Below, in pieces: positions 8,755 through 17,680 of a DNA stretch of 64,000 nt. Both the position numbers and the translations under genes were made by a program. Under the pieces are notes generated by a model. It was not told where the DNA came from and searched no databases. It saw only the letters and a list, made by a program, of their open reading frames with translations. How positions within the stretch are numbered: position 1 is the stretch's first letter; every line of letters starts with the position of its first letter. This DNA is from Bradyrhizobium diversitatis. GTDB lineage: Bacteria; Pseudomonadota; Alphaproteobacteria; Rhizobiales; Xanthobacteraceae. The stretch is taken from NCBI RefSeq assembly GCF_016031635.1, contig NZ_JACEGD010000043.1:1-64000 (forward strand), written 5' to 3'.

Positions 8755-9900
8755 TTACAGCGATCTCGCGATCAAGAGCTTCATGATCTCGTTGGTGCCG
8801 CCATAGATCTTCTGGATGCGGGAGTCGATGAAGATGCGCGAGATCGGGTATTCCTGCATGTAGCCGTAGCCGCCGAACAGCTGCAGGCATTCGTCGGCGG
8901 TCTCGACCTGCTTCTCCGAGCACCAGTATTTCGCCATCGACGCCGTGACGGTGTCGAGATCCCCGGCGATCAGGCGCTCGATGCACCAGTCGACGAAGAC
9001 GCGCGCGATCATCGCCTCGGTCTTGCGCTCGGCCAGCGTGAAGGCGGTGTTCTGGAAATCCATCAGTGGCTTGCCGAACGCCTTCCGCTCCTTGGTGTAC
9101 TCCGTCGTGAGCTTGACTGCCCGCTCCATCGAGGCGACGGCGCCGACCGCGAGCGCGAGCCGTTCCTGCGGCAATTGCTGCATCAGCTGGACGAAGCCCT
9201 GGCCTTCCTCCTTGCCGAGCAGGTTGTCCGGCGGAACGGTCACGTTGTCGAAAAACAGCTCCGACGTATCGGACGCATGCAGGCCGATCTTGTCGAGGTT
9301 GCGCCCGCGCTTGTAGCCGTCCGCGCCCGCGGTCTCGACCACGATCAGCGAGATGCCCTTGGCACCGGCGTCGCCGGTGCGCGTGACTACGATGACGAGG
9401 TCGGCGGCCTGGCCGTTGGTGATGAACGTCTTCTGGCCGTTGATGACGTAGGAATTGCCCTGCTTCTTCGCCGTGGTCTTCACGGCCTGCAGGTCCGAGC
9501 CGGTACCGGGCTCGGTCATGGCGATGGCGCCGACCATCTCGCCGGAGGCCATCTTCGGCAGCCAGCGCTTCTTCTGCTCCTCCGAGCCGTAGTTGAGGAT
9601 GTAATGCGCGACGATGGCGCTGTGCACGGAGACGCCGGTGGTCAGTTCCGGCACCGTGCTTTCGAGATCGTCCAGTACGGCCGCGTCATAGGCGAAGGTG
9701 GCACCCAGGCCGCCATATTCCTCCGGCACGCTCGCCAGCAGCGCGCCCATCTCACCGAGCCCGCGCCAGGCGAAGCGGTCGACCATCTTCTGCTCGCGCC
9801 ATTTCTCGGCATGCGGCGCCAGGTCCTTGGCGAGATATTTCCGGAACTGGTCGCGGAAGGTGTCCAGCTCTTCGGTCATCCACGACGATCGGTATTGCAT
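8755..9900 (-). CDS. acyl-CoA dehydrogenase
   Basis: 381 residues from ATG 9900; a TTG at 9921 would add seven residues. Classic acyl-CoA dehydrogenase fold: AIAMTEPGTGSDLQAVKT (FAD/substrate signature), TFITNGQAADLV, and the C-terminal LFGGYGYMQEYP and YGGTNEIMKLL, where the Glu is the catalytic base. It introduces the alpha-beta double bond into an acyl-CoA using FAD. Last gene of the minus-strand run that starts with the SCP2-type thiolase; the SDR stop lies 13 bases upstream. Confidence 0.93.
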   Translation of the reverse strand: MQYRSSWMTEELDTFRDQFRKYLAKDLAPHAEKWREQKMVDRFAWRGLGEMGALLASVPEEYGGLGATFAYDAAVLDDLESTVPELTTGVSVHSAIVAHYILNYGSEEQKKRWLPKMASGEMVGAIAMTEPGTGSDLQAVKTTAKKQGNSYVINGQKTFITNGQAADLVIVVTRTGDAGAKGISLIVVETAGADGYKRGRNLDKIGLHASDTSELFFDNVTVPPDNLLGKEEGQGFVQLMQQLPQERLALAVGAVASMERAVKLTTEYTKERKAFGKPLMDFQNTAFTLAERKTEAMIARVFVDWCIERLIAGDLDTVTASMAKYWCSEKQVETADECLQLFGGYGYMQEYPISRIFIDSRIQKIYGGTNEIMKLLIARSL

Positions 9901-9913
9901 CAGCGCCTCGCTC

Positions 9914-10741
9914 TCAGACAATCAGGCCGCCGCCGGCGACGACCACCTGGCCGCTGATATAATTGGATTCCGGGCTGCAGAACAGATAGACGGCGTCGGC
10001 TGCCTCTTCCGGCGTGCCACCGCGGCCGAGCGGGATCATGCGCGACATGGCCTCCAGCATGTGCGGCTGCACACCCACCTTGATGTCGCGGCCGGCGACG
10101 TCGATGGTCTTCTGCTGCGCCTCGATCGGCTGGGTCAGACGGGTGTTGATGAGACCGAAGGCAACGCAATTGACGTTGACCTTGTAGCGGCCCCACTCCT
10201 TGCACATGGTCCGGGTCAGCCCGATCAGCGAGGCCTTGGCCGACGAATAGCTCGCCTGTCCGGCGTTGCCGTAGAGGCCCGCGATCGAGGAGATGTTCAC
10301 GACCTTGCGGAACACCTCGCGCCCTTCCTCGGCTTCCTTCCTGGCAAAGACGCGGATCGGCTCGGCGGCCGCACGCAGGATGCGGAACGGGGCCACCAGA
10401 TGGACGTCGAGCATGGCCTGGAACTGCTCGTCCGTCATTTTCTGGATGGTGGAGTCCCAAGTGTAGCCGGCATTGTTGACGATGATGTCGAGCCCGCCGA
10501 ACTTGTCCAGCGCGGCGCCGACGAAGCGGTCGGCGAAACCCGCCTCCGCGACGCTGCCGTTCACGGCGGCGGCGGCGCCACCGAGCGCCTTGATCTCCGC
10601 CACCACGGCGTTGCCCGGTTCGGCATCGAGGTCGTTGACGACGACCCTGGCGCCTTCGCGCGCGAGCTTGAGTGCGATCGCACGTCCGATACCGCGGCCC
10701 GAGCCGGTGACGAGCGCGACCTTTCCTTGTAGCTTTGCCAT
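9914..10741 (-). CDS. short-chain dehydrogenase (3-hydroxyacyl-CoA type)
   Basis: 275 residues. NAD(P)-binding TGSGRGIGRAIA at about 12-23, NNAG, catalytic Ser in VVNISSIAG and the YSSAK Tyr-Lys pair. The insertion around EPIRVFARKEAEEGREVFRKVVN is seen in FabG-like enzymes resembling the dehydrogenase part of peroxisomal multifunctional enzyme 2. In this operon it would oxidise the 3-hydroxyacyl-CoA made by the MaoC hydratases. Start ATG 10741, 19 bases after the MaoC stop. Confidence 0.88.
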   Translation of the reverse strand: MAKLQGKVALVTGSGRGIGRAIALKLAREGARVVVNDLDAEPGNAVVAEIKALGGAAAAVNGSVAEAGFADRFVGAALDKFGGLDIIVNNAGYTWDSTIQKMTDEQFQAMLDVHLVAPFRILRAAAEPIRVFARKEAEEGREVFRKVVNISSIAGLYGNAGQASYSSAKASLIGLTRTMCKEWGRYKVNVNCVAFGLINTRLTQPIEAQQKTIDVAGRDIKVGVQPHMLEAMSRMIPLGRGGTPEEAADAVYLFCSPESNYISGQVVVAGGGLIV

Positions 10742-10760
10742 GTGGTCTCCCTGGATTCTG

Positions 10761-11171
10761 TTACAGCGCGATGACGGCGCTGCCGTCGAGCTTGACCTCG
10801 CCGCGTTCGTCCCTGGTGGTGAGCGCGAGCCTTGCGCGCCGCTCGCCGGCTTCGGCGAAGAGCTCGGTCACGGTGCCTTCGCAAGTCAGCCTGGCGCCGA
10901 GCTGAGTTATCGAGACGAAGCGGGTCGCAAAGCTGCGGAGCTTCGGCGGCGGCACCGCGTCCGTGAGCGCCTGTCCGAGATAGGCCATGACCAGCATGCC
11001 GTGGGCGAACACGTCAGGAAATCCGGCCGCCTTGGCAAAGTCGATATCGACGTGGATCGGATTGTGATCGCCCGATGCGCCGCAATAGAGCGCGAGGGTG
11101 TGGCGGGTGATCGGCGGAAAGACCTTTTGGACGATGCGGTCGCCAGGCTTGATGTCTCCGGACGCCGTCAT
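10761..11171 (-). CDS. MaoC-type (R)-enoyl-CoA hydratase
   Basis: 136 residues from ATG 11171. Single hotdog domain with the hydratase-2 motif SGDHNPIHVDIDFAKAAGF followed by FAHGML; Asp and His of this motif are the expected catalytic pair. It overlaps the upstream MaoC-like gene by four bases (ATGA), so the two are translationally coupled and probably form a heteromer, as do paired MaoC proteins in steroid side-chain degradation. Confidence 0.88.
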   Translation of the reverse strand: MTASGDIKPGDRIVQKVFPPITRHTLALYCGASGDHNPIHVDIDFAKAAGFPDVFAHGMLVMAYLGQALTDAVPPPKLRSFATRFVSITQLGARLTCEGTVTELFAEAGERRARLALTTRDERGEVKLDGSAVIAL

Positions 11172-11623
11172 GACGCCACCTCGTTGCGGACGACGATGGT
11201 GCGCGCGGTATCGGCGACGTGCACGCCGTCCTGGTTGGTCACCTCGCACCGGATGCCGATCAGCGTCATTGCGCCGCCCTTCTTCTCCGTCACGCTGGCC
11301 ACGCGTGGCCGGAACGTCAGGGTGTCGCCGACCAGAACCGGCGCGTGATAGACGAAGCTCTGCTCGCCATGCAGCACGCGGGCGAGATCGATGCCGAGCG
11401 CGCTGAACATCTCGAAGGGGTCGTCGACGTCCATCATCTCCAGGCAGAACAAATAGGTCGGCGGCACCGGCATGCCGGCAAATCCGGCCGCGCGCGCAGC
11501 ATCTGCGTTGCGGTAGACCGGATTCTGTTCACCCAGCGTATTCAGGAAGTAGCGAAGACGACCCGGCTCCACGCGCGCGGTGACGGGCGTGAAGCTGCGC
11601 CCTACGGCGGACTGATCGACCAT
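11168..11623 (-). CDS. MaoC-like N-terminal hotdog (FAS1-type dehydratase domain) protein
   Basis: 151 residues from ATG 11623. Hotdog fold of the kind seen as the N-terminal, non-catalytic half of double-hotdog hydratases: LRYFLNTLGEQNPVYRN, then AGMPVPPTYLFCLEM, with HGEQSFVYHAPVLVGDTL on the central strand. The partner gene holds the intact D-x-N-x-x-H motif while this one does not, which supports a structural role in a heterodimer. Spacing to the thiolase remnant is 7 bases. Confidence 0.82.
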   Translation of the reverse strand: MVDQSAVGRSFTPVTARVEPGRLRYFLNTLGEQNPVYRNADAARAAGFAGMPVPPTYLFCLEMMDVDDPFEMFSALGIDLARVLHGEQSFVYHAPVLVGDTLTFRPRVASVTEKKGGAMTLIGIRCEVTNQDGVHVADTARTIVVRNEVAS

Positions 11624-11630
11624 GCGGATA

Positions 11631-12594
11631 TCAGTGCCGCTTGTAGAGCGTGACGACGCAGGCGCCGCCGAGGCCCAGATTGTGCTGGAGCGCGACCTTG
11701 GCACCCTCGACCTGCGTGGAACCGGCCGTGCCGCGCAGCTGCCGCGTCAGCTCGTAGCACTGCGCAAGCCCGGTGGCGCCGAGCGGATGTCCCTTCGACA
11801 GCAATCCGCCGGACGGATTGGTCACGATCCGGCCGCCATAGGTGTTGTCGCCGTCATTGATGAACTTGCGCGATACGCACTTGCTTGCCGATGCCATGCT
11901 GGTCCGCAAACCGCTCGGACACCAGCACGGCGGCAGCGCCGCCGCAGGTCGGCGGGCACGCCATCAGGCGCGTCATCACGCCCGGCCAGATCACCTGGTC
12001 GTTCATCACGTCCTCCGCGCTGACTTCCTTGCGGAAGAGTGCGAGTGGATTGTTCCTGGCATGGCGGCTCGCCTTGGCGCGCACCTTGGCGAAGGCGTCG
12101 AGCGGCGTGCCGTATTTCTTCATGTGGCTGAGCCCGGCGCCGCCGAAATAGCGTAGCGCCAACGGAATACCGGGAGCGTCGATCAGCTGGTCCGCAGCCG
12201 CGTCGAACTCCTCGAACGCGCTCGGGCGATCGGTATAGACGCTGCCGAGCGCGCCCGGCTTCATCTGCTCGAAGCCGACCGCCAGCACGCAGTCCAGTGC
12301 GCCGCTCGCGATCATTTGCCGCGCCATGAACAGTGCGGTCGAACCGGTCGAGCAGTTGTTGTTGACGTTGACGATCGGGATGCCGGTCATCCCGACAGGG
12401 TAGAGCGCGCGCTGCCCGCAGGTGGAATCGCCGTAGACGTAGCCAGCATAGGCCTGCTGCACCTTGTCGTAACCGAGGCCGGCATCGGCGAGCGCCAGCT
12501 TGACCGCCTCCGTCCCCATCTCGTGATAGGGCGCGCTGGCGCCCGGCTTGGCGAAGGGGATCATGCCGACCCCTGCGACGATCACCTCAGACAT
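11631..12594 (-). pseudogene. SCP2-type thiolase / lipid-transfer protein, internal deletion with frameshift
   Basis: The frame from ATG 12594 (strong GGAGGA site) gives the N-terminal 246 residues of an SCPx-type thiolase, with Cys81 in NVNNNCSTG, and stops at 11854. A different frame carries the matching C terminus: [38 protein letters not shown] to 11631. The roughly 75 residues expected between them, including the HDCF-type catalytic His region, are absent; the junction lies near 11860-11880. Family length is about 390. Not active as written, unless this is an assembly error. Confidence 0.82.
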
Positions 12595-12610
12595 GGCTTC
12601 CTCCAGAAAA

Positions 12611-12643
12611 TTACCCATTGGACTTTTTCTTACCCGTGGGTAA
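12611..12643. promoter_or_regulatory. candidate TetR operator
   Basis: TTACCCGTGGGTAA at 12630-12643 is an inverted repeat with perfect 6-bp arms, and a third TTACCC half-site lies at 12611. It sits in the divergent region between the thiolase gene and the TetR gene, where a TetR repressor would control both directions. Confidence 0.6.
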
Positions 12644-12681
12644 CATATCGGTCGATGCCCACGAGAGTCAACCGACCGAGC

Positions 12682-13419
12682 ATGGATTCAGCGCCGCCCG
12701 CTCCGCCCTCATCGCCGTCGCCCTGGCTGCCGTTCGAGAGCCGCCGCCGCGCCCGGGACGAGAAGCGCGAGGCGGTGCTGCGCGCCGCCGTGCAGCTGTT
12801 CCTGGAGCAGGGCTATCATCGCGTGACGCTGAACGAGGTCGCCGAGCGGCTGAACATCACCAAGCCCGCGCTCTATAATTACTTCCGGGGCAAGGACGAG
12901 ATCCTGTTCGAATGCTGGTCGATGGGCGCCGAGCTCGTCGACAGCGTCATCACTGAGATCAACGCCGGCGGTGGTTCGGGCCTCGCCAAGCTGCGCAAGC
13001 TGGTGCACGCCTATGCCGGGCTGATGGCGACCGATTTCGGCGCGAGCCTGGTGCGTTTCGATCTGCGCGACCTGACCGAGCGGAACGCTGGTGTCGCGCG
13101 CGCCGCCAAGAAGCGCATCGATACCACGTTCCGGAAGTATATCTCCGGGGGCATCGACGACGGCTCGATCAGGCCTTGCGATCCCAAGCTTGCAGCGTTC
13201 GCGATCGCGGGCGCGCTCAACTGGATCGGCCATTGGTATCGCCGTGACGGCGGACTGTCGCCGAGCGAAATCGCCGACGAGTTCACGGTTCGGCTGACGG
13301 AAGGCCTGGCGACCGAGGGCCGGCAGCAGATGACAAAGAAGACGCCGAGAGCGCCGCAACGGCGCAACTCAGGTCGCGCCACGACAGGGAAGAAGCGCAC
13401 AGGAGGAGGAACGCGATGA
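12682..13419 (+). CDS. TetR-family transcriptional regulator
   Basis: 245 residues from ATG 12682; an ATG at 12655 would add nine. N-terminal TetR HTH at about 27-75 (AVLRAAVQLFLEQGYHRVTL, then LNITKPALYNYFRGKDEIL), followed by an all-helical ligand domain and a basic C-terminal tail (KKTPRAPQRR, TTGKKRT). The stop overlaps the start of the acyl-CoA synthetase by four bases. Members next to acyl-CoA genes usually sense acyl-CoA; inferred here. Confidence 0.9.
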   Translation: MDSAPPAPPSSPSPWLPFESRRRARDEKREAVLRAAVQLFLEQGYHRVTLNEVAERLNITKPALYNYFRGKDEILFECWSMGAELVDSVITEINAGGGSGLAKLRKLVHAYAGLMATDFGASLVRFDLRDLTERNAGVARAAKKRIDTTFRKYISGGIDDGSIRPCDPKLAAFAIAGALNWIGHWYRRDGGLSPSEIADEFTVRLTEGLATEGRQQMTKKTPRAPQRRNSGRATTGKKRTGGGTR

Positions 13420-14972
13420 ACATCACGCACGGGCTGCGGCGCGCGCTGCAGATCAACCCGAACGGGCTCGCCACCGTCTATGGCCAGCGGCGGCGCAGCT
13501 GGGGCGAGCTCGGCGAACGCGTTGCCAGGCTGGCCGGCGGCCTGCGCATGCGCGGTGTCAAGGATGGCGATCGCGTCGCCGTGCTGTCCTTCAACTCGGA
13601 CCGCTATCTCGAGCTTTATCTGGCGACCGGCTGGGCCGGCGGCGTGATCGTGCCGCTCAACATCCGCTGGAGCGCCCTCGAAAACGAAGATGCGCTGCGC
13701 GACTGCCGTGCCTCCGTGCTGCTGGTCGACAAGGCCTTTGCGCAGGTCGGCGCGCAGCTCGCCGGCGCCATTCCGGGGCTGAAGCTGGTCTATGCCGACG
13801 ACGGCGAGGTGCCGGCCGGAATGGAAAGCTATGAGGATCTGGTCGCGGGCAACGCTCCGGTCGCCGATGCTATGCGCAAGGGCGAGGATCTCGCCGGCAT
13901 CTTCTACACCGGCGGCACCACCGGGCGTTCCAAGGGCGTGATGCTCAGCCACCAGAACCTGATGGCCAACGCGCTCAATGCTCTCGGCGAAGGACTGTTT
14001 CCGGTGAGCACGACCTATCTGCATGCTGCGCCGATGTTTCACCTCGCCAACGGTGCGGCGATGTATTCGCTGCTGCTCTCCGGCGGCTCAAACGTGATCG
14101 TTCAGGGCTTCACCCCTGAAGGGGTGATGGCCGCGATGCAAAACGAGCGCGTGACCGACGTGCTGCTGGTGCCCACGATGATCCAGATGTTCGTCGATCA
14201 CCCCGCGATCGGCAACTACGATCTGTCTTCGCTCAAGCACATCATCTACGGGGCCTCGCCGATCAGCGAGGCGGTGCTCGACCGTGCCGCGCGCGCACTG
14301 CCGCATGTGCGTTTCACCCAGGCTTATGGCATGACCGAATTGTCGCCGATCGCGACGCTGCTGCACGCCGGTGAGCATGTCGGGGAGGGGCGCCGAAAGG
14401 GACGTCATCGCGGTGCCGGCCGTGCCACGCTCGGTTGCGAGGTCCGGATCGTCGACGAGAACGACCGGCCGGTGCCGGCAGGGGCCGTCGGCGAGATCGT
14501 GGTGCGCGGCGACACCGTGATGATGGGCTATTGGGAGCGGCCGGAGGAGACCGCGCGTGCCGTCGTCGATGGCTGGATGCACACGGGCGATGGCGGCTAC
14601 ATGGACGAGGACGGGTTCATCTATGTCGTCGACCGCGTGAAGGACATGATCATCTCGGGCGGCGAGAATGTGTACTCGGTCGACGTCGAGAACGCGCTGG
14701 CGCAGCATCCGTCGGTGCTGCAATGCGCCGTCATCGGGATTCCCAATGAGCAATGGGGAGAGCAGGTCCATGCCGTCGTGGTCAGACGCAGCGGCGTGGA
14801 AGTTTCGGCCGGCGAGCTCATCGAGTTCACGAAGACGTTGATTGCCGGCTACAAATGTCCCCGCAGTATCGAGATCACGGAGACACCGCTGCCGCTGTCG
14901 GGCGCGGGCAAGGTGCTGAAGCGCGAGCTGCGCCGGCCGTTCTGGGAGGGGAGGGAACGGCGGGTCAGCTGA
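13416..14972 (+). CDS. AMP-forming acyl-CoA synthetase
   Basis: 518 residues. ANL-superfamily motifs in order: FYTGGTTGRSKGVMLSH (P-loop) near 167, AYGMTELSP near 307, WMHTGDGGYMDEDG, RVKDMIISGGENVYS, and the C-terminal catalytic Lys in LPLSGAGKVLKRELR. It activates a carboxylic acid to its CoA thioester and so feeds the divergent oxidation genes. Translationally coupled to the TetR gene by an ATGA overlap. Chain length or aromatic preference cannot be told from sequence. Confidence 0.93.
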   Translation: MNITHGLRRALQINPNGLATVYGQRRRSWGELGERVARLAGGLRMRGVKDGDRVAVLSFNSDRYLELYLATGWAGGVIVPLNIRWSALENEDALRDCRASVLLVDKAFAQVGAQLAGAIPGLKLVYADDGEVPAGMESYEDLVAGNAPVADAMRKGEDLAGIFYTGGTTGRSKGVMLSHQNLMANALNALGEGLFPVSTTYLHAAPMFHLANGAAMYSLLLSGGSNVIVQGFTPEGVMAAMQNERVTDVLLVPTMIQMFVDHPAIGNYDLSSLKHIIYGASPISEAVLDRAARALPHVRFTQAYGMTELSPIATLLHAGEHVGEGRRKGRHRGAGRATLGCEVRIVDENDRPVPAGAVGEIVVRGDTVMMGYWERPEETARAVVDGWMHTGDGGYMDEDGFIYVVDRVKDMIISGGENVYSVDVENALAQHPSVLQCAVIGIPNEQWGEQVHAVVVRRSGVEVSAGELIEFTKTLIAGYKCPRSIEITETPLPLSGAGKVLKRELRRPFWEGRERRVS

Positions 14973-15016
14973 CGGCTTCCGCGCGTTACGGCATGCGCGT
15001 CGAGGACGCGTGAAGA

Positions 15017-15754
15017 TTGATGTTTCCAGATCGCGGTCGCGCGAGTATCTCTTGCAGGACTCATCGGGAACATCCAATCTTGATCCAGAGGCGAGAGCTC
15101 AAGTTCGACATCGAGCGCATCGGTACGGTCTCGGCGATCCTGACTCAGCCGGGCCGTGCCCGCGCCTGTTACGTGCTGGCGCACGGTGCGGGCGCCGATA
15201 TGCGGCACTCCTTCATGGAGAAGGTCGCAGAAGGTCTCGCGAGCCGCGGCATCGCGACCTTCCGCTTCAATTTCCCGTACATGGAAAAGAAGCAGGGGCG
15301 CCCGGACCAGCCCGCGGTCGCGCACGCCGCCATCCGCGCGGCGGTCGAGGAGGCGGCGCGACTGTGCCCCGGGCTAAAGCTCGTCGCCGGCGGAAAGTCG
15401 TTCGGCGGGCGCATGACCTCGCAGGCGCAGTCCAAGGCTGCATTGCCTGATGTCAAAGGGCTCGCCTTCCTCGGCTTCCCCCTGCATGCCGACAAGAAAC
15501 CGTCGAGCGAGCGCGCCGAGCATCTCGCCGGCATCGTAATCCCCATGCTGTTCCTGCAAGGCACGCGCGATGGCCTTGCCGATCTCGGTCACCTCAAGCC
15601 CGTGATCGAGAGGCTCGGCGCGAGGGCAACGCTGCATGAAATCGCAGGCGGCGATCACTCCTTCGCGGTCCTGAGAAAGTCGGGCCGCAGCAACGACGAA
15701 GCGCTGACGGAAGTGCTGGACGTGCTTGCGGCCTGGATCGACGAGCTCGCCTGA
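15017..15754 (+). CDS. alpha/beta hydrolase, Tex30/KANL3-like
   Basis: Up to 245 residues; possible starts are 15017, 15020 or a TTG at 15080 just before the conserved part. Motifs: YVLAHGAGADMRHSFMEK, nucleophile elbow GGKSFGGRM and GGDHSFAVLRKSG with the catalytic His. This matches the small Tex30/KANL3-like alpha/beta hydrolases (dienelactone-hydrolase-like). Function unknown. Transcribed in the same direction as the acyl-CoA synthetase, 44 bases downstream. Confidence 0.8.
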   Translation: MMFPDRGRASISCRTHREHPILIQRRELKFDIERIGTVSAILTQPGRARACYVLAHGAGADMRHSFMEKVAEGLASRGIATFRFNFPYMEKKQGRPDQPAVAHAAIRAAVEEAARLCPGLKLVAGGKSFGGRMTSQAQSKAALPDVKGLAFLGFPLHADKKPSSERAEHLAGIVIPMLFLQGTRDGLADLGHLKPVIERLGARATLHEIAGGDHSFAVLRKSGRSNDEALTEVLDVLAAWIDELA

Positions 15755-15757
15755 GCT

Positions 15758-16732
15758 TCACGCCGCATAAAGCCCCTTGTCGCGCGCCTTCTGAATCGCC
15801 AGCGCGGCGATCAGGTCGAGCGTCGGCGTCGACAGGCCGGCGGTGCGCGCGAAGGCTTGGGGCGCCCTTACCAGTACGTCGATCTCCATGGCGCGGCCAA
15901 GCTCGTAGTCCTGGAGCAGCGACGGCTTGTGGTTGGGGGCGGGGCCGCTGCGGGTCACGCGCTTGACCTCGGGAATGAAGTGCTGGGCGATCTCGTTGGC
16001 CTCGTTGAGCATGCGCGGAATCACCTCCGCGAAGGCGGGGTCGTCGCGCACGCCGCGCGCGGTCTGGCCGGTGAGCAGGCACAGCACCGAGAGCGACATG
16101 TTGGTCAGCAGCTTTGACCAGATCGCTTCGCGGATCTCGGCCACCGGCGGCGATTCCAGCCTGGCATCGTTGAGGACGTTGCGGAGCCTCGTGATGCGCT
16201 CGCAATTGCGATCGTCGCATTCGCCGATCAAGACGCGATTGCGGTCCGGCGTCAGGTTCTGCACCACACCCGGCGCGGTCACTTCGTTCGAGGAGAAGAT
16301 CACGCCGCCGATGATCCGCTCTTTCGGGATGCAGGCGCGCAAGCGTCCGCCGGGATCGAGGAAGGAAATGTCCGGCGGCGTCGGGTGCCGCGGCGGCAGG
16401 CCGATGCCATACCACCAGGGAATGCCGTTCTGCGCGAACACGATCGCGGTGTCGTCCTGGAGCAACGGCTTGATGCTGCCGACCAGCCCCGGAAGCGCGG
16501 TGGCCTTCAGCGTCGAGATCACGACATCCTGCGGGCCGAGCTGGGCCGGATCGCCGGATGCGTTCACCCTGGCGCCGACCTCGGAATCGCCGACGCGCAG
16601 CTTGAGCCCGCCTGCGCGAGCCGCCTCCAGATGCGCCCCCCGCATGACGCACGAGACCTCGTGGCCGGCGCGCGCCAGCCGGACCGCAATGTGGCTGCCG
16701 ACGGCGCCCGCGCCGAAAATGCAGATGCGCAT
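15758..16732 (-). CDS. 2-dehydropantoate 2-reductase family protein (PanE-like)
   Basis: 324 residues from ATG 16732. Starts directly with the Rossmann motif MRICIFGAGAVGSHIAVRLARAGHEV; later VISTLKATALPGLV and FAQNGIPWWYG, then the C-terminal helical domain with WSKLLTNMSLSVLCLLTG, where the Lys is the expected catalytic residue. ApbA/PanE enzymes reduce ketopantoate with NADPH, but many paralogues of this size act on other 2-oxo acids. The gene is solitary, so a catabolic paralogue is as likely as true PanE. Confidence 0.85.
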   Translation of the reverse strand: MRICIFGAGAVGSHIAVRLARAGHEVSCVMRGAHLEAARAGGLKLRVGDSEVGARVNASGDPAQLGPQDVVISTLKATALPGLVGSIKPLLQDDTAIVFAQNGIPWWYGIGLPPRHPTPPDISFLDPGGRLRACIPKERIIGGVIFSSNEVTAPGVVQNLTPDRNRVLIGECDDRNCERITRLRNVLNDARLESPPVAEIREAIWSKLLTNMSLSVLCLLTGQTARGVRDDPAFAEVIPRMLNEANEIAQHFIPEVKRVTRSGPAPNHKPSLLQDYELGRAMEIDVLVRAPQAFARTAGLSTPTLDLIAALAIQKARDKGLYAA

Positions 16733-16882
16733 GATGAGTCCTGTCCCTTGATGCCGCCCCGGCGCCAGCATGACACAAGCCGCCATGCGATGGGCGCGGC
16801 CGCCCCACGCCGGAAAGCTATGGATCAAGCGACGCGGCCTCGGCCATAGTGCGGGGCAAACAAACGACCGGAGGGACCGCCG

Positions 16883-17680
16883 ATGACTGCAAACCCCGTG
16901 CTATGGGCCCTCGATGAGCGTGGGGTCGCGACCGTCACGTTGAACCGGCCGGAGGTCAACAACGCCTATGACGGCGCGCTGATCGCGGGCGTGCTCGCGG
17001 CCATGGACGATCTCGGCAGAAAGCCGGCGTTGCGCGTCGTCGTGCTCAGGGGCAACGGCAGGCATTTCCAGGCCGGCGCCGACCTCAAATGGATCAACGG
17101 CGTGCGGCCGCAATCGGCTGAAGCGAACGAAGCGGCGTCGCGGGCCACCTTCGAGGCGGTGCAACGGCTCAACACGCTGCCGATCCCGACCGTCGCGTTG
17201 GTGCAGGGCGGCTGCTTTGGCGGCGGCACCGGCGTGATCGCGGCCTGCGATGTCGTGATCGCCGCGGACAACGCCCTGTTCTCGATCACCGAAGTGCGCT
17301 GGGGCCTGACCGCGGCGATCATCATCCCGCAGCTCTGCGACGCCATCGGCGTCCGGCAGGTGCGCCGCTACGCGCTGACCGGCGAGCGCTTCGGTGCCGA
17401 GGACGCCCGTCGCATCGGCCTCGTCCACGAGGTGGTGCCGCTCGCCGATCTCGAGGCCGCAGGCAGCAAGGTGGTCGAGCAACTGCTCGCCAACGGGCCC
17501 GAGGCGATGGCCGAGACCAAGAAGCTCGCGCTGGAGAGCTCGTTCGGCGGCATGGCGGTGGACGATGCCGCTTACACCCGGCTCGTGCAACTGCACTCGC
17601 TCAAGCGCCAGAGTGCGGAGGCGGCGGAGGGGCTGGCATCGTTCGCGGAGAAGCGCGCGGCGAATTGGAACGGCGGCTAG
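16883..17680 (+). CDS. enoyl-CoA hydratase/isomerase family protein
   Basis: 265 residues. Crotonase fold: TVTLNRPEVNNAYD at the start, oxyanion-hole segments HFQAGADLKWING and VQGGCFGGGTGVIAACDVVIA, and FSITEVRWGL with the Glu commonly used for water activation. The pattern resembles methylglutaconyl-CoA hydratase-type members, but the exact substrate is not resolvable. Preceded by GGAGG. Convergent with the NADAR gene, overlapping it by four bases. Confidence 0.88.
   Translation: MTANPVLWALDERGVATVTLNRPEVNNAYDGALIAGVLAAMDDLGRKPALRVVVLRGNGRHFQAGADLKWINGVRPQSAEANEAASRATFEAVQRLNTLPIPTVALVQGGCFGGGTGVIAACDVVIAADNALFSITEVRWGLTAAIIIPQLCDAIGVRQVRRYALTGERFGAEDARRIGLVHEVVPLADLEAAGSKVVEQLLANGPEAMAETKKLALESSFGGMAVDDAAYTRLVQLHSLKRQSAEAAEGLASFAEKRAANWNGG

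Noticed and set aside
15758-16808. Firm assignment of the ketopantoate reductase-like gene as panE
   Set aside because: Genomes of this group carry several paralogues of this family and no panB/panC context is present, so only the family call is made.
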